A DNA stretch of 64,000 nt, taken from NCBI RefSeq assembly GCF_019059575.1, contig NW_024883008.1, positions 62,001 through 126,000 on the forward strand, in the 5' to 3' direction. Source of the DNA: Amphibalanus amphitrite. Lineage: Eukaryota > Arthropoda > Thecostraca > Balanomorpha > Balanidae. Both the position numbers and the translations under genes were made by a program. This document shows positions 22,868 to 35,214 of this stretch, piece by piece. The notes below the pieces were generated by a model. It searched no databases. It was not told the origin of the DNA and saw only the letters and a list, made by a program, of their open reading frames with translations. Within the stretch, counting starts at the first letter, position 1, and every line of letters starts with the position of its first letter.

Positions 22868-23072
22868 GCCGGTCCCGTAGCTCAGTTGGTTAGAGCGTTG
22901 GACTCCGCGTGGTGAGAGCACGCGTTCCCGGTTGTGACAGTCCGGGTTCGAAGCGCGACGGGCGCTCGACATTTATGGGCCTCCTGACAGGTATGGTTGC
23001 GGTTGGTGGCAGGCCGTAGCCAGGCGAAGTCAGCGAGGGGACCGGCCGTGCGCGGCTTTGTGCGCACGTTAA
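22868..23072 (+). mobile_element. tRNA-derived SINE, copy 2
   Basis: The A-box TAGCTCAGTTGG (22878-22889) and B-box-like GGTTCGA (22944-22950) are followed by GGCCTCCTGACAGGTATGG and a tail ending GTGCGCACGTTAA. It matches the minus-strand copy at 949-1152 over essentially its whole length. The TTAA at the end of the tail is unoccupied here. Confidence 0.8.
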
Positions 23073-23074
23073 AC

Positions 23075-23930
23075 TTTGGACTCTAAATTCTGCCATAGAA
23101 TCGGAATTGCGCGATCGGAGGGTAGAGGGCAGGGTCATCGCAACAAGCTCCGCTTAGCGGTGGCTCTGTCCTTGTGAATCCTTCCCATCAAAAGGTTCGG
23201 ACTAAATTTATAAAAAAAAAATTGATATCAATTCGATGCGGATCTTTACAGAGAATTATGGTTGTCTTCGTTATACCGATAGGCTTTCGTGATGCAACGC
23301 CTGTAAGGTTTCATATTTTGTCGGCATCGAGTTGCGGTAGTATCGTCAGTATTTTATATAGAGTAGGCGGTTAGACATGACAAGCCTAGTTCAGTTGACC
23401 AGACGCCACTTTTATCAAAAGAATAATCACTGGCTAATGGATACTGCTATTTTTGTTCCGTAAGTAGTTTTCAGGTTTTATCAGCCGAGGAAAATAAATA
23501 CCATTAACATGAAAGAAAATTACTTAGGCTGGTTGACACTCACCCCCTCCCCTCCCAAGCGTTTTTTTATTTCTTTTTTTGTGCAGCTGACTAAACTAAC
23601 TATTGCCCAACTTTAGGCTAAAGGCTAAAGATAACCGCAACCGGAAATTTTCTGTCGTGAAAACTGAAATCAGGTAGGGATATTTACCAAACATATATCT
23701 AGTTTGAAAAAGTAGGAATGTCGTCTTATTTTCAATATCCTTTTCTTATATGTTTCAACATTAAACGAATCAAAATAATAAAATTTAGCAGTTTAATTTT
23801 AGATAGCAGCAGCTACGAAACACAAATCTCGCATATTTAGCAATTACCTTTTCCAGTTATAATTCCCAGCATTCTCTTTTAATCAAAATCGGTACAATTG
23901 ATGGTAAAAAAATGTTTCGAAAGTTACAGT
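23075..23930. other. no recognisable feature
   Basis: AT-rich. A C-rich tract (CACCCCCTCCCCTCCC) near 23542 is the only marked feature. Confidence 0.5.
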
Positions 23931-23934
23931 CAAC

Positions 23935-24366
23935 CACGTGGCTCCGTAGACATGTGCTTTTAAGTCATGTGCTGTTTGGTCACGTGCTTCTTTCATGTCT
24001 CGCCACGTGTTCGCACACTAATCTACCTGACCCCCCCCCCCCCCTCCGCCCTCCTACCGTGTCGCCTCATCCAGGCTGGGTGGAGTACGCACGTTTCCGC
24101 ATTTTTTTCTGGCTGTACCGTTCGACCACGTGCCCACAGCCCACTACACCAAGGTCGTACTATGATCCGGTATGCCCACTATCTGTGGCGATCGTCTGGG
24201 CCCCAGGGAGGCACAGTGACCTTGTCCGAGGTCGCTGACTTCTTCGGAGGGCCTCCTCAAGGGAACACGCCGAAAATCTGATGACGCATGTTAAATGTTT
24301 TTTTTTTTCATAGGTGTGTGTAGCTACGCTACGCCGCAAATATAATTCGTAGAATTTTGGCACGTG
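23935..24366. promoter_or_regulatory. cluster of five CACGTG E-boxes
   Basis: CACGTG at 23935, 23981, 24004, 24127 and 24361, with a C-run at 24031-24044 between them. E-boxes of this type bind bHLH factors. No gene start was located next to them, so function is unknown. Confidence 0.3.
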
Positions 24367-27300
24367 CAACCTCATCAGCCAGTTTTATCTGGTTTGCCGT
24401 TTGTGTGACATTTATAAGTGACATTTTGAGACAAAGTCAATACATCTTTGTCGGTAATCGTATTTGGATGAGACAATATTTTTGACATTGGTTTCCATAC
24501 TATGATTAGCGCTTGTGATCAGCCGGACCCGGTCGTAGCACGCCGTGGCAGACAGCCGTTTTTAAGCCGAACTAGCGGTCCGAAACCACACAAACTCCGC
24601 GGAGCGCTACGGCAAAGACTGGCTAACCGGAATAGAGCCATATCAACCCAAACGCCTGTTCCGACGGTGCTCCGTTTACACCGGCCCAAATCTGGCATGT
24701 CGGAGTTGCGGAGCAAAACGGACTTGAGCCAAACTGCAAATTGCTGGCTGGGTTAAAAGCTTTGATGGAAGAATAATATACATAGCGGCCTTATCGCACA
24801 GAGTTACTGCTCGTAATGCATAATGTAGAAATTTGGCGTTGTAATATTCACTTAGCTTGAAGAGCAATTTGCGGTAGGTACGCTGTTGAACCCGAATTAA
24901 AAGCAAAAGAAGTTAAAAGAAAGGACACGTTTTTTATAACACTAGGACCAATTGGTTTTTGCACAAACACAATTATTCGCACAAAAAGGGATAGTTAGCC
25001 ATAGTCGGTACTCGGTTCAGATGACTTCAATTGATCTCTGCCCTGACCGTTAATGAACAATAGCACCCTTTCACACTACTCGTGAGACGCTGGATCTTGG
25101 CATGCCTATTGCCTATACCCATGAAAAACATGGTTTATCAGGCATGTGCAAAGTATGAACTATGAAACTTATTCACAGCATCGTAAAAAAAAACACATTA
25201 GGCTGTATGTACTTACGTTGGTGCGTTGAAAACAGGTAACTCTGTGTTAACATCACCAAGTGAATGAAGTCACATCTCAGAAGCTTGAAGTCATGCACAC
25301 TTGAAACACTCGAAATTTCCGGCCAATGTTGTTGACTGACCAGTAGCTTTACTGCAGATTAGTTTTCTACCGCGAACGACGCAGCGCACTTACAGCTTGA
25401 AAAACATCACGGGATGACACCCTCACATGCGCGAAAACGTGATCAAGCTGTCAGTTGTTTCTGACGTCGTCAAAATGGAAAACTCCATGCGGGGTAGCCC
25501 TATATTCACATAAGGTGAGGTACTGAAAACGTTCCAACCATCCAGTAACCACCCTACCGTTATCCGATGTTGCAGTCACACCCAATTACTTCCCGGACAA
25601 GATGCCCGCGGGTAGATACCATGTATGACTTCCACTGGCGCCGCCGGGCCGTCCAGCTGAACGTCCATGAACTTGATGTAAGTACGGTTGAGGGGAGGGC
25701 CTGCCGTTTTGGGGTGACTACAGCCTCGGTATGCTGAGATCTTCCCGACGACTTACGGTCCGGATAATCGTGTTTTGTTCCCCTGCTTCCTGGCATGTTT
25801 TCTGTGACCAGCGTGGGCCCCAGTCGATGGGTCAGTCAGTCGTCAGTCCTCGGACACTTACAATGGAAATAGGAAGTGGACGGAGCCGATGAGTGGCATG
25901 CCGCGGGGTCTGTTTTATGGTGCAGCTGGCGATCTCACTGATGGGAAGTGTGCCCGCCACCCGAAGCACCCACTTGCTGTTGCTCGGGGGCAGGTGAGAC
26001 GTACCCTCCTGCATCCCTCTCTTCCTTCTCGCTGTACCCTGTCCCCTTCTCGCTGGCCCTGTGAGCGTACCTATCGCCCATGACCGTGAACTTGCAACGT
26101 CTGCCCGTTGCACACCGTCTGACGTAACCGATAGTATCGTCGGCATCGACCTTGGTTGGCTCCCTGAGAGCCCCGCCGGCGGCACAGCTCTGCCGTCCGG
26201 GGCGGCAGCTTCGTCGACCGGGGCGTCAGCTTCCGCAATCCTGCCGCCGCCCGGGCCATGTCGTCAAGGGTCCGTCGGGAGGCGGCAGCGGGCGGGGTGC
26301 CGCCGGCCGAAAGGGGTACCGACGGGTTCGGCGCGGCGTGGAGACGGGGGGGGACGACTGCTTCCGGGAGGGCAACTAATGAGTGTTTTCTGCAGGAGGC
26401 GTGCTCGGCAGAGGCTCGCCGGAAGCGGCAGCTCAGTCGGCTCGCGGTGATTCGGCGGCTGACCACCGGGCACTAAAGTGACGTGTGCTGTGCTGTGAGG
26501 CTTAGTGCACGTGTACCAGGAATGGGCTGTTCGCAGACTGCAGAACCCGGTGCCCATGGCATTAGCGGCATGCAGGCGGATACATCTTGTCCATTTGTAA
26601 ATCGGCTTCCTCTGATTTACAGAACTGCTGGAAGGTGGGATGAGTGTTTGTTCCATGATAGGTATTAAGTCGAAGTTTAACAAGCTCGATGCTTTTGAAC
26701 TCAGTCTCGTATACAGAAAATGATGACGGGAAGTGGAATGTTATGTCATGGAATAAAAGAAACGCTTGAAACCATTTGCGATATCTTGTAGAGAAATCGC
26801 TAGTCAAGCCTAAGGGCAGATAACTCTCTACATGGATGGTTCAACGCAAGTTATTTTATCAAAACTGATGTCTACGTAAGCTTAATTATTCATCACAACA
26901 AAATGCAGACACACTTTGAGAACTTTGTCGGCACTGTCATATAATCGAAATGGCGTCTATCATCAATGGAAGTTCTTTTTATATATTCAATTTGTCTGGC
27001 TCTTCATTACTTCTGTCACTCGTTAATTTTTTCTTGTAGCTGGTCATACCATCCTAATAGTAGCAATCAGTGGTAACACGAGAAGTGTCAGTGTCGGTGT
27101 CAGTATCGTATCTCAGTGTAAGAATGTCGATTTCCAAACATTGTACCACGTTTCCGTACTGTAGTCTAGCCGTACAACAGTCAACACTCAGTGACCTTTA
27201 AGCTCAAAGTGTGTCGCCCTGTGAGAGCTCTCAAACGCGCTTTACTTTATGGAAAAGTATTCACTGCTTTTCAATATGCTGCTTAAGTGCGCAGAACGTT

Positions 27301-27380
27301 CCGTTGCATCAGACTCGTGCGCAGTGCGTCCCACGGCGAGCTCGCGGAGCTGCGAGAGCTGAGGTAGGACATGGGTGACC
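24367..27380. other. no recognised gene; GC-rich patch
   Basis: About 25980-26470 is GC- and CpG-rich with overlapping chance-like open frames on both strands. The rest is AT-rich. No TTAA element or known domain recognised. Confidence 0.4.
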
Positions 27381-27386
27381 GGTTAA

Positions 27387-28550
27387 CCCGCGCCCCGTAG
27401 GGCTACCGGCGGACCCTACCACCCGTAGGGGGGGGGGCCGTTTCGGCCCCCCCCCTAAGATCTCGGAAAGTTACCGGCCGATTTTCAAAATTCAAACGGC
27501 GTTTGATAGCCCTACCCGGGAACTACCTTGTGACCAAATTTCATTGACCTAGGTCAAACCGATGACGTCACAGGTCAGGTCAAAGGTCAGGTTTTCACCG
27601 TTCACAGGCAATTCAAGAAATGTGCTGTGAAATCGAGTAAATTGGTAATTTATTGAAAACCATCGATGGTATATTGTTCGTCAAACACATACTTTGCTAT
27701 CTGAGGTCACTGATACCAGGTCAGGTCACAGCGAGGTCAGGTCACCGGGGGTCACAATATGAATGTGTCGTGTGATACATGTTTTATGGTCCATTTTACA
27801 TGACAAATGCGATTATGTGGGTTAGGCAGCCTTTGGGGCCAGCCTAGGTCACGTTTTGGTGAAGGTCAGGTCAAGGTCAGGTCAAATTAGGTCAAATTTC
27901 AAAGTTGATATTTTTGCATAAAATGGGTATTCATTCGATGCAGCTCGTCACGGGGAGTCTAATGGTGGTCTTTGTTTTGCTCTACGAGTTCTAGAATTGC
28001 CAAAAATTGAGTTTGAAAATTTGACGTCATCATTTTTGAACAGTTTTTTCGCTATAACTTGGCCAAAAAACGAGGTATCGATCTGAAATTTGGTATGTAG
28101 ATAGAAGACGGTAGGTACTATCACATATATTCCGGTTTTTTTCGAAACTCAAAAAACTTTTTGGATTTTTTGGCTAATATATCCAAAAAAATGCTTTTTT
28201 GATTTTTGGGGATCAAAACTCAAAAATTTCAAAAATCCGAGATAGCAGTTTTGTAGCCCTGTCAATTCTACACCTCTTATGTCTTGATCATTTTTCTGTA
28301 TCTTCAAAGCTGTAGGCCTGACAGGTCTTCTCGCGAAGGTCTTTTTTCGGTCGAAAATGACAGAACATGACGTCACTCTGACGTCATTTGTGGCCAACCT
28401 ATCACAGCCTCTGGAAAAAATTTTGGTCACAATGTGTAAAATTGATGCCCGGAGGGGTCCTGAAAGTTTGGTGGCGATATCTCCAGCCGTTTAGGAGATA
28501 TCGACCGAAAAGGACGGGGGGGCCGTTTCGCCCCCCCTACGGGGCGCGGG
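27387..28550 (-). mobile_element. F4 piggyBac-like MITE (1164 bp)
   Basis: Perfect 16-bp TIRs CCCGCGCCCCGTAGGG lie between TTAA at 27383-27386 and 28551-28554. The left end has a second CCCGTAGGG 28 bp in, then hairpin GGGGCCGTTTCGGCCCC. The right end has a single motif next to the matching hairpin, so the doubled end is on the left. Between about 27547 and 27898 I count about 15 AGGTCA motifs, most in AGGTCAGGTCA pairs, plus a TGACGTCA. A second TGACGTCA pair is near 28370. No transposase. Confidence 0.92.
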
Positions 28551-28554
28551 TTAA

Positions 28555-28746
28555 TGACCCGGTCAGTGTCGAAACATCTTGAGTCAAAGCTGCTGAGGGT
28601 TTGTCCAAAGGGGCTGGTGCAGATCACGGTATGAACGACTTTCTATAGGACGGGTAGGTACGCTAGGCGGGGTACTGACTACTGATACAGCTGGATGTAT
28701 GTCAACTTACATATGTTGCCAACTGCTGAGCACAATCAATAGGAAC
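28555..28746. other. short spacer between F4 and F5
   Basis: Single-copy-looking sequence between two TTAA elements. Nothing recognised. Confidence 0.5.
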
Positions 28747-28750
28747 TTAA

Positions 28751-29580
28751 CCCTCGCCTGTTGCCGATCGCGACGAAACTTTCAGTACCCTCACATTGAT
28801 TAATTTTACACCTACCCTGAAAATTTCATGACCCTGACCCAAATGACCTTTGACCTGTGACCTCTTTCCGAGACCATGTCTGGCCGGAATCGCGATTCTG
28901 CGTATGTCGGCTCGCATTAGCCGCGCGTTTGCTAGCTTTTCGTGGTTTCAAACGTTCAAACATGTGATTTGATGTTGATTCCATGCATTAGGGTGGGTGT
29001 CAAGGTCACTTGAAGGTCAGGTCAGGTCATTGACCTTTGGTGACCTCGGGTGACCTCGGTTCACTTTTTCGAGCTGTACATGTTTCTAGGCTAGTTTTTG
29101 GAGCTGAATTCGAATTTAGCAACCATTTGAACATTTACGAAGTAGTTTTGGTGCCTTCGTAACATGTTACGAAGCTGTCAGAGGCGGTTGACACGTACTA
29201 CGAATACCCGTCACGATGCCTACTGGTTGACCTGACCTGACCTGGACCCGACCTGGTCTAAATGCTTAAAGACATCATCTGTGATCAAAACTAACACGAT
29301 ATTCGTGATCAGCACCCCGAAAAACCCCTTAGCAGCCGCACTTTACGACTTTCTAACAGGTCCCGATTTTCCCGACTTTGGGTCATTGACCTGACCTGGA
29401 AGGTCACCCAATGACCTAGGACCTTAAAAATGGGTATCATCGGCTTCCTCTCGTCACGGGCAACACGCTCGTTTTTTCCGCGAAGCTCTAGCTCGATCAG
29501 GGGCCAAACGGCAAGGGGGGGTCCAACCGCCCCCCCCCCCCCTACACATTAGAAGCTGGCAAGCCGCACACATGCGAGGG
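28751..29580 (+). mobile_element. F5 piggyBac-like MITE, copy 1 (830 bp)
   Basis: Begins CCCTCGCCTGTTGCCGATCG after TTAA (28747-28750) and ends CACACATGCGAGGG before TTAA (29581-29584). It is the inverse of 41633-42503. Compared with that copy it lacks about 75 bp at the left, which removes that end's hairpin. The right end keeps a G-run/C-run hairpin and an ACACAT motif repeated 24 bp apart. TGACCT clusters lie at 28835-28865 and 29005-29065. Confidence 0.85.
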
Positions 29581-29584
29581 TTAA

Positions 29585-30026
29585 AGAGTTTTCTTTCTTC
29601 TAAAGTAATATCAATAAATTGACTTTTAGTAGTCATCGTAACCCTCGCGTCAACATTTAGTGATTGTACCGAATTCTGAACAACAGCAATGCCATTCGTG
29701 AAATAGATACAAGACCGGAGAGACGGTATCACTCACCCTCTGCAGCCTGGAACCATCTGCAACCATCTGCAGCTACGTCTGATCCCCGAATGGCAGGCAA
29801 GACTCTGGCACTCACTCTTACCTGCTGACACAGCTTTTTCATCAATGTAGATCTAACACTCTGGCACAGAGGGATGCGTCTCAAATGTGACAACGCAGCA
29901 ATCGGTTAGGTAATAGGTTATAACGTTGTCATTGTTTTCAAATGTTGCTTGTGGTTTTTCCCGTGTATGACAATTTTGTTTGTATATTTGTGGCAAGGCT
30001 GCACCTCTCTGAAGGGCAATATACAA
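29585..30026. other. no recognisable feature
   Basis: AT-rich spacer with a local CATCTGCA repeat near 29750. No gene. Confidence 0.5.
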
Positions 30027-30030
30027 TTAA

Positions 30031-30953
30031 CCCGCGAGTTGCTGGGGGGGGCGTTAAACGCCCCCACTTTTTTCGCCGGGCCATAGCATAAAAACGGCGC
30101 GCCGCAGGCGCGCCAAATTTTGGGTACCTGTAGGGAATTGATTGAAGTGTATTGTGACAAAGTTTCAAAAAAAATCGGTCGGAAAATTTTTGAGATATCG
30201 AGGTTTTAGTGACGTCATGATTTCTGAGTTTTCGACCAAAAACGGCATATGTTCAAAAAATCATATAAAATCACAGAATAGACATACAGACATGCCGTAA
30301 ACGCCATTAGACTGCCAATACCATGAACAATCAAATGGCTATCTTCGATTATTGATTGTCGTTCCGGATTTTCCAAAATCTTCAACTGAATCTTGGCAAT
30401 TTCACGTGACTTCTTCACGACCATGATACATGCATTTCTTAAATCGAACTTTTTGAGCCAAACACGTACACATATGATAAAATGAATGTCACCATCGTGT
30501 TCTGCGCCCCATATTACCCATAAAACATGTGTCACAGGCTGCGAATATCAGTTTTGATTTTCGGGGATATTGGCCTACCCGGTTGACCTGACCTTGACCG
30601 TGACCTATGCTTGACTGACCCCTACATGGAGCTGACACTCTTGTAGGCCTTATATGATGGATTGTGCACCGTTTTGACAGAGTTTATGACGAGAGGCGCC
30701 CATTGCGAAGTCCTGAAGTTTCCATGCTACTGAAAGCCCGATTTCAGGTGTTTGACCTGACCTTGACCCGACCTGTGACCTCAAAATTCAACTTTAAAGT
30801 ACTCATCTGAAGCGTCTCGTCGCGTTCTTTCGTTTGCCGCCTCGTGCGTTTCGCTGCGCCTATTGGTTCTCGAGTTATCGGCTGGGGGCGTTTAACGCCC
30901 CCCCCCCCCCCCCAGCAAACGGTGTGTGGCGAAATACCCCAGCAACTGCCGGG
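30031..30953 (+). mobile_element. F7 piggyBac-like MITE, copy 1 (923 bp)
   Basis: Termini CCCGCGAGTTGCTGGGG and CCCCAGCAACTGCCGGG lie between TTAA at 30027-30030 and 30954-30957. Hairpins GGGGCGTTAAACGCCCC and its inverse sit just inside. The right end repeats the motif (AGCAAAC, then AGCAACT 27 bp later). TGACCT clusters lie at about 30585-30620 and 30750-30780, and a TGACGTCA near 30209. It is nearly identical, inverted, to 5670-6589. Confidence 0.92.
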
Positions 30954-30957
30954 TTAA

Positions 30958-32069
30958 AATATGCAATGTGCAGTTCTTTCAATATATTCACATGTTTTAT
31001 CCCAGACCTACGACGTGTTCCGCAGAGGTCGCATAAAGTCAAAACAACCGTTCTTCGGAAGCCCGCACACCCGTTTCGATTCGTGGAACCATTTCCATTT
31101 CCTGACGCCGATGACGCTTCTTGCGTCATCCCAAGCGACTGGCGTCGCAGAATTCCTGAAATTCACATAAGATTCACCTGTATTTGGCGTCATACGCGCC
31201 AGGTTCCCGGCGTCGTGAGCGGTCCGTCTGTGGCCGGCCAGCACATCGGCCGCTATCCGGCCATCTCGAGTCGCCGGCAGAACATTCTGCTGATGCGCCG
31301 TGACGCACTGGGCAAACGTGGCACTCCCGCACGGTCACGACGACACAACTCATAGTGAAGGTCATGAGGACACGTGCACGGTCAAGGTCTCGCTCCGCGC
31401 CCCGGCTGGCTCATCCTGCAGGTATGCTAACCGCACGTGACTCCTCTGCCGGACTTCCAATGAAGTATTTATTGAGTGTAGAATTTAGCGAGCTCTGACG
31501 GTGGCCGCCATGGGCCGACAACGAATCCCTGCCGGCCCCACCAAAACAAGCACTCGCGCTGTTGAGCAGGAAGACCACCTGCACGTGCCACGGTGCACAA
31601 TGGTTCTTCGCCTTGACCCTCGCCGAGGGGTTGAGACTTTTGCTACGTGATGGCTTGCGTGTTGGCGGCAGGAGACCATGAATGTTTGCACCGGCAGATG
31701 AGGGAGGCGACGGCGGCAGCGGGGATCAACAAGGAGACTCCTGGCCTTGACTGCTGCGAACTTGGAGAACGAGCCGGCCGGATTTGGACGGCGATCCACG
31801 GATAAGATGGCAGCTCGCCGGTGTCAGGTTTAGCATCGTCATTCGCTGTTCAGCTGTTTATACGACATCTTACTGCAAATCAAATGAGGAAGAGCGATGC
31901 TTGTATATTTACCTGTAGTTTCGTATACGAATAACTGCTAAAACGATTATTGACCGCTGGAACTACAGAACCGATTGTTGAAATCTACTTTAGGTGGGGC
32001 TCACACGAACCCATCTGTCGGCTAGGATTAAGATTAGGATTAACGGCTAGGATGACCCCTTCTTATGTT
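30958..32069. other. no recognised gene
   Basis: GC-richer from about 31080 to 31800, with open frames up to 173 residues that overlap on both strands and match nothing known. Could hold unrecognised exons. Confidence 0.4.
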
Positions 32070-32774
32070 CCTGGGCTCATCTCAGGTCACAAAAGGCATC
32101 CAACAGTTTCCCGCTCATAGCTTTTGATAGAGGCATGCATGCCTCTAGAGCGATGAAAACACCTTAGGTGCTTTCAGCTCATCGCTCGATGATACGGATC
32201 GACTGATTGCTACACGGCATTTTCCAGTCAGGTCATGACCTTGACCTGAGGTCAATTTTCAAGTTGACCTTTCAAGGTCAAATTTTAGGTCATTCGAAGC
32301 GCTTCGATAAGGTTAACATCATGACGGTAAAAGCAAGCTTGTGCAAGTTTGAGTAAAAGATTATTGCAAAAAAAAACATGGTAAAAAATCTTCTTTTTAT
32401 TTGCAGTTTTTGCCCCTTGCAGGCTAAACCTTTGCTATTAGGTCTAATCTGAAATAATAGCTAAAAGAAAAGCTAACAGGGCTAATCATATTTCTGGGAC
32501 GCTGCAGCTTTCCAGTTGTGCTCCCGCTTTCCCAAAATTGTGGAAATAGGTGAAAGTTAGCCTACCATTAACTATGGTGACCTGACTTTTGACCTGACCT
32601 AAAAAATGACCAAAGTAAATTCGTCATTATTTGTGACGATCTATCGAGCGCCACCTACCGCTGCGTGTCGCTTTGCGGCCCCGGAGCCGAGTTAGAGGGA
32701 GGTGTTCACTGTTTAACGCCCCCCCCTCCCCTCAGCAGGGCGTGGAAATCCAGGAGCCCCAGCGCTGCGCGGGT
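32070..32774 (+). mobile_element. F1 piggyBac-like MITE, left-truncated old copy
   Basis: Matches the F1 body from CATCTTAGGTCAC through TTTGATAGAGGCATGC and TCATGACCTTGACCTGAGGT to the right end, where AGCAGGG and AGCGCTG are again 27 bp apart. The terminus is GCGCGGG followed by TCAC rather than TTAA. Many substitutions indicate age. Confidence 0.8.
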
Positions 32775-33489
32775 CACCGATCACCTCTTCAGAAACAATT
32801 TGCTGAGGAGATGCGCTAAGCTCGCTTTTTCACCAACTGAAAGAAAAACACTGTTAACGTTCTTTGCTCAATACTATGCGGAATTTCCAGCCAGCATACC
32901 CTTCACGTTTTGTAAAAAATAATCCATCACAGCCCTTAGTCCGGCTATAAGCACGGCATTATCCGATGTAACACTTGGCCTTTATGTATTGCTGGATGTT
33001 CAAAGATCTGCGGTTGTCGCCAGTCAACCAATTATAGCAAACCGTAGCCGCAAAGCCGCAAGACCATCCGTGCGCCAGCCACAACAAGCTAAAAAATGAG
33101 GAAGTAAACGCTTGCTTTTGAAAGGTCCCTTGCGCCTTTGGGTGCCTTTTGAACAAGGCTGCATGAAATTTGGCGTAACAACCAAGGTTTGTGAGGGACG
33201 ACTTACAAATGGTCATTTAGATAATGGAATCACTTGTTTTGTCTCTATATCCTCGTCGATGCTGTATTTAGTAGGAATCTATTTACGTTGATTATTTCAG
33301 GCAAAGGATAAACACAAAAGGATGAGCGTGGAATATCATCACTTTCCAATTCTCAAAGAAAATATGAAATCATAGCAAGGGTAGGGGTAATGTAAATGTA
33401 AGGGTAGTGTACATTTAACTACTGAAGTACATACATAGAGCAGCTTATTCGTATCGACAAATATGAAAGTCTAACACTGAACGGCATGA
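32775..33489. other. no recognisable feature
   Basis: AT-rich, short open frames only. A GTAGGGGTAATGTAAATGT-like repeat occurs near 33380-33415. Confidence 0.5.
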
Positions 33490-35214
33490 ACGCTCACTGG
33501 ACCTTTTAGTTTTCTACATTACGCCCTGGCCGAGGGAGTCGGTACTTACTCTTCGTTCATCCCTAATTGAGCTAGAGCCTCGCAGAAAAACGAACGTGTG
33601 CGCCGTTACAAAACGCAGCGGTTGATACCTAATTCCCAGGTCTCAAGTCAACTGGTGACCTCTAAGATTAGGTCAAGTGCCCCAAGGCACGGCTTTGGTT
33701 TTTAACAAATAACTTCACCAAAATGGTGGCAGCGACGCGATATGGTATCGTCGTGTGTGTTTGCCTTGCTCAGGTGCGTCGAATGGTAGCTTCTTGTTCC
33801 GGTGAGGTCAACTTAAGATGCTGACCTCGGATCAAGGTCAGGTCAAAAGAACTCCTCAGTTCACGAGGCTGGTCCAGACAGGTCATATTGGATATCAATT
33901 GATTTGGAAGATCTTCCCGAGTCCATTGGCTGCTTCCTTGACTCGCTACCCCAATTTGATTGGGAGTTCTTGACAAAAATTCTACGCAAGGTCAGCGATG
34001 CATAAGTTTAGTTAATTAATGGACCTTGCAAGGAGTGTATGAAATAACGATTCCGTGTCCTTTAGCTACATAGATCATTCCCGGCGCCGAAAAAAAAAAA
34101 CAGTTTCCATATTCCCCCCTCCCCCCCCCATTTAACTTATGATGGTGGGTCACGTGACCCACCGGCAGGCATCGGTAAAATCCTTTTTGAAAGGATTGCA
34201 TTCCCAATCCGCATTCCTAGTGCCGAAGTGGATTGCATTCCTACTCGCAATCCCCTTTTTTCACTTGGATTGTGATCAAATCCGCAATCCTTTTTTGCAA
34301 TCCTGTTGTATTATTATGTGCACTAGTGGATCTGGGGGAGGGAGGGGGGCATAGGGCCGTGCCTCCATCCCCAAATCACCCATTTCTAGTACCTAGTCTT
34401 GCGAGTAATTCCTATCTAAGGCACAGGTATTTTATGGGAAATATTTTTTTGCCTCACACACCCCCACATTTAAAGCTCTACCCAACCAGTTTTTTTATAT
34501 TTTTAAAACTCGCCCTCAAATACGTAATTTTGCCCTTCCTATGTATTTCATCAGCGTATATTATTTTGAGCGTTTAACTATTAAAAGCGTTTAAATTATT
34601 TCAAGTTTCGATGTAAAGCCCTTGATAGCAAAGTACATCAAGCCGATGAAGCCGATCTCATAATTTCCAATCGCAACAAACCATTTCAAAGCACTAATCA
34701 AACACAATCTGGATTGGATTGCAAAAATTGGAAGCATGATGCAATCCAATCCGCAATCAAATCCTGTTTTTTGGAATGGATTTCAAATCCAGGTGCAATC
34801 CACCAAAAAGGAATCAATCAGGATTTTGCAATCCTGCAATCACAATCCTACCGATGCCTGCCCACCGGACCTCATGTGACATTTAGGAAAAATCCGAGAT
34901 ATTCAGGATGTGAGAGCTCTGGAGAATACTAGGTCCCGTACCTAAGTTTCATCTTACTGTGAAACCTCTTCTGGCACTGAAGGCGTTGCGAAGTAGCAAC
35001 ATTTTAGGATCATGCAGTTCATCTATGACGTCATATGTCAGTGACCTGACCTGACCTGAAAATACAGTCAATGTCTAAAGATCTGACTTGAATCAAAGGT
35101 CAGGTATGCCAAGTTTCAGCTATCTATCTCCGACGTTTCCGGAGCTATCGCGATAAAATATACATAACGAGAGTGGCAACCGCCCCCCCCCCCCGCCCCC
35201 TTGGCCGGCGAGGT
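33490..35214 (-). mobile_element. F3 piggyBac-like MITE, copy 2, split by a hAT
   Basis: It parallels 11132-12152 throughout: TTTTCTACAT, GAGCTAG, GTGTGCGCCGTTACAA, CCTTGCAAGGAGTGTATGAA and AAAAATCCGAGAT, then a C-run and GGCCGGCGAGG. Both termini have lost the exact TTAA. It is interrupted at 34158-34868 by a hAT-like element whose excision restores continuity. Confidence 0.8.
34166..34860. mobile_element. hAT-like MITE (695 bp)
   Basis: Termini CAGGCATCGGTA and TACCGATGCCTG are perfect inverses flanked by the identical 8-bp CCCACCGG (34158-34165 and 34861-34868). Repeated GGATTG/CAATCC words fill both subterminal regions. The middle (about 34320-34680) is unrelated AT-rich sequence without a gene. 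Confidence 0.9.

Noticed and set aside
22868..22965. Functional tRNA gene
   Set aside because: A- and B-box-like motifs are present but the spacing is too long and the acceptor stem does not pair; a second copy with the same tail shows it is a SINE.
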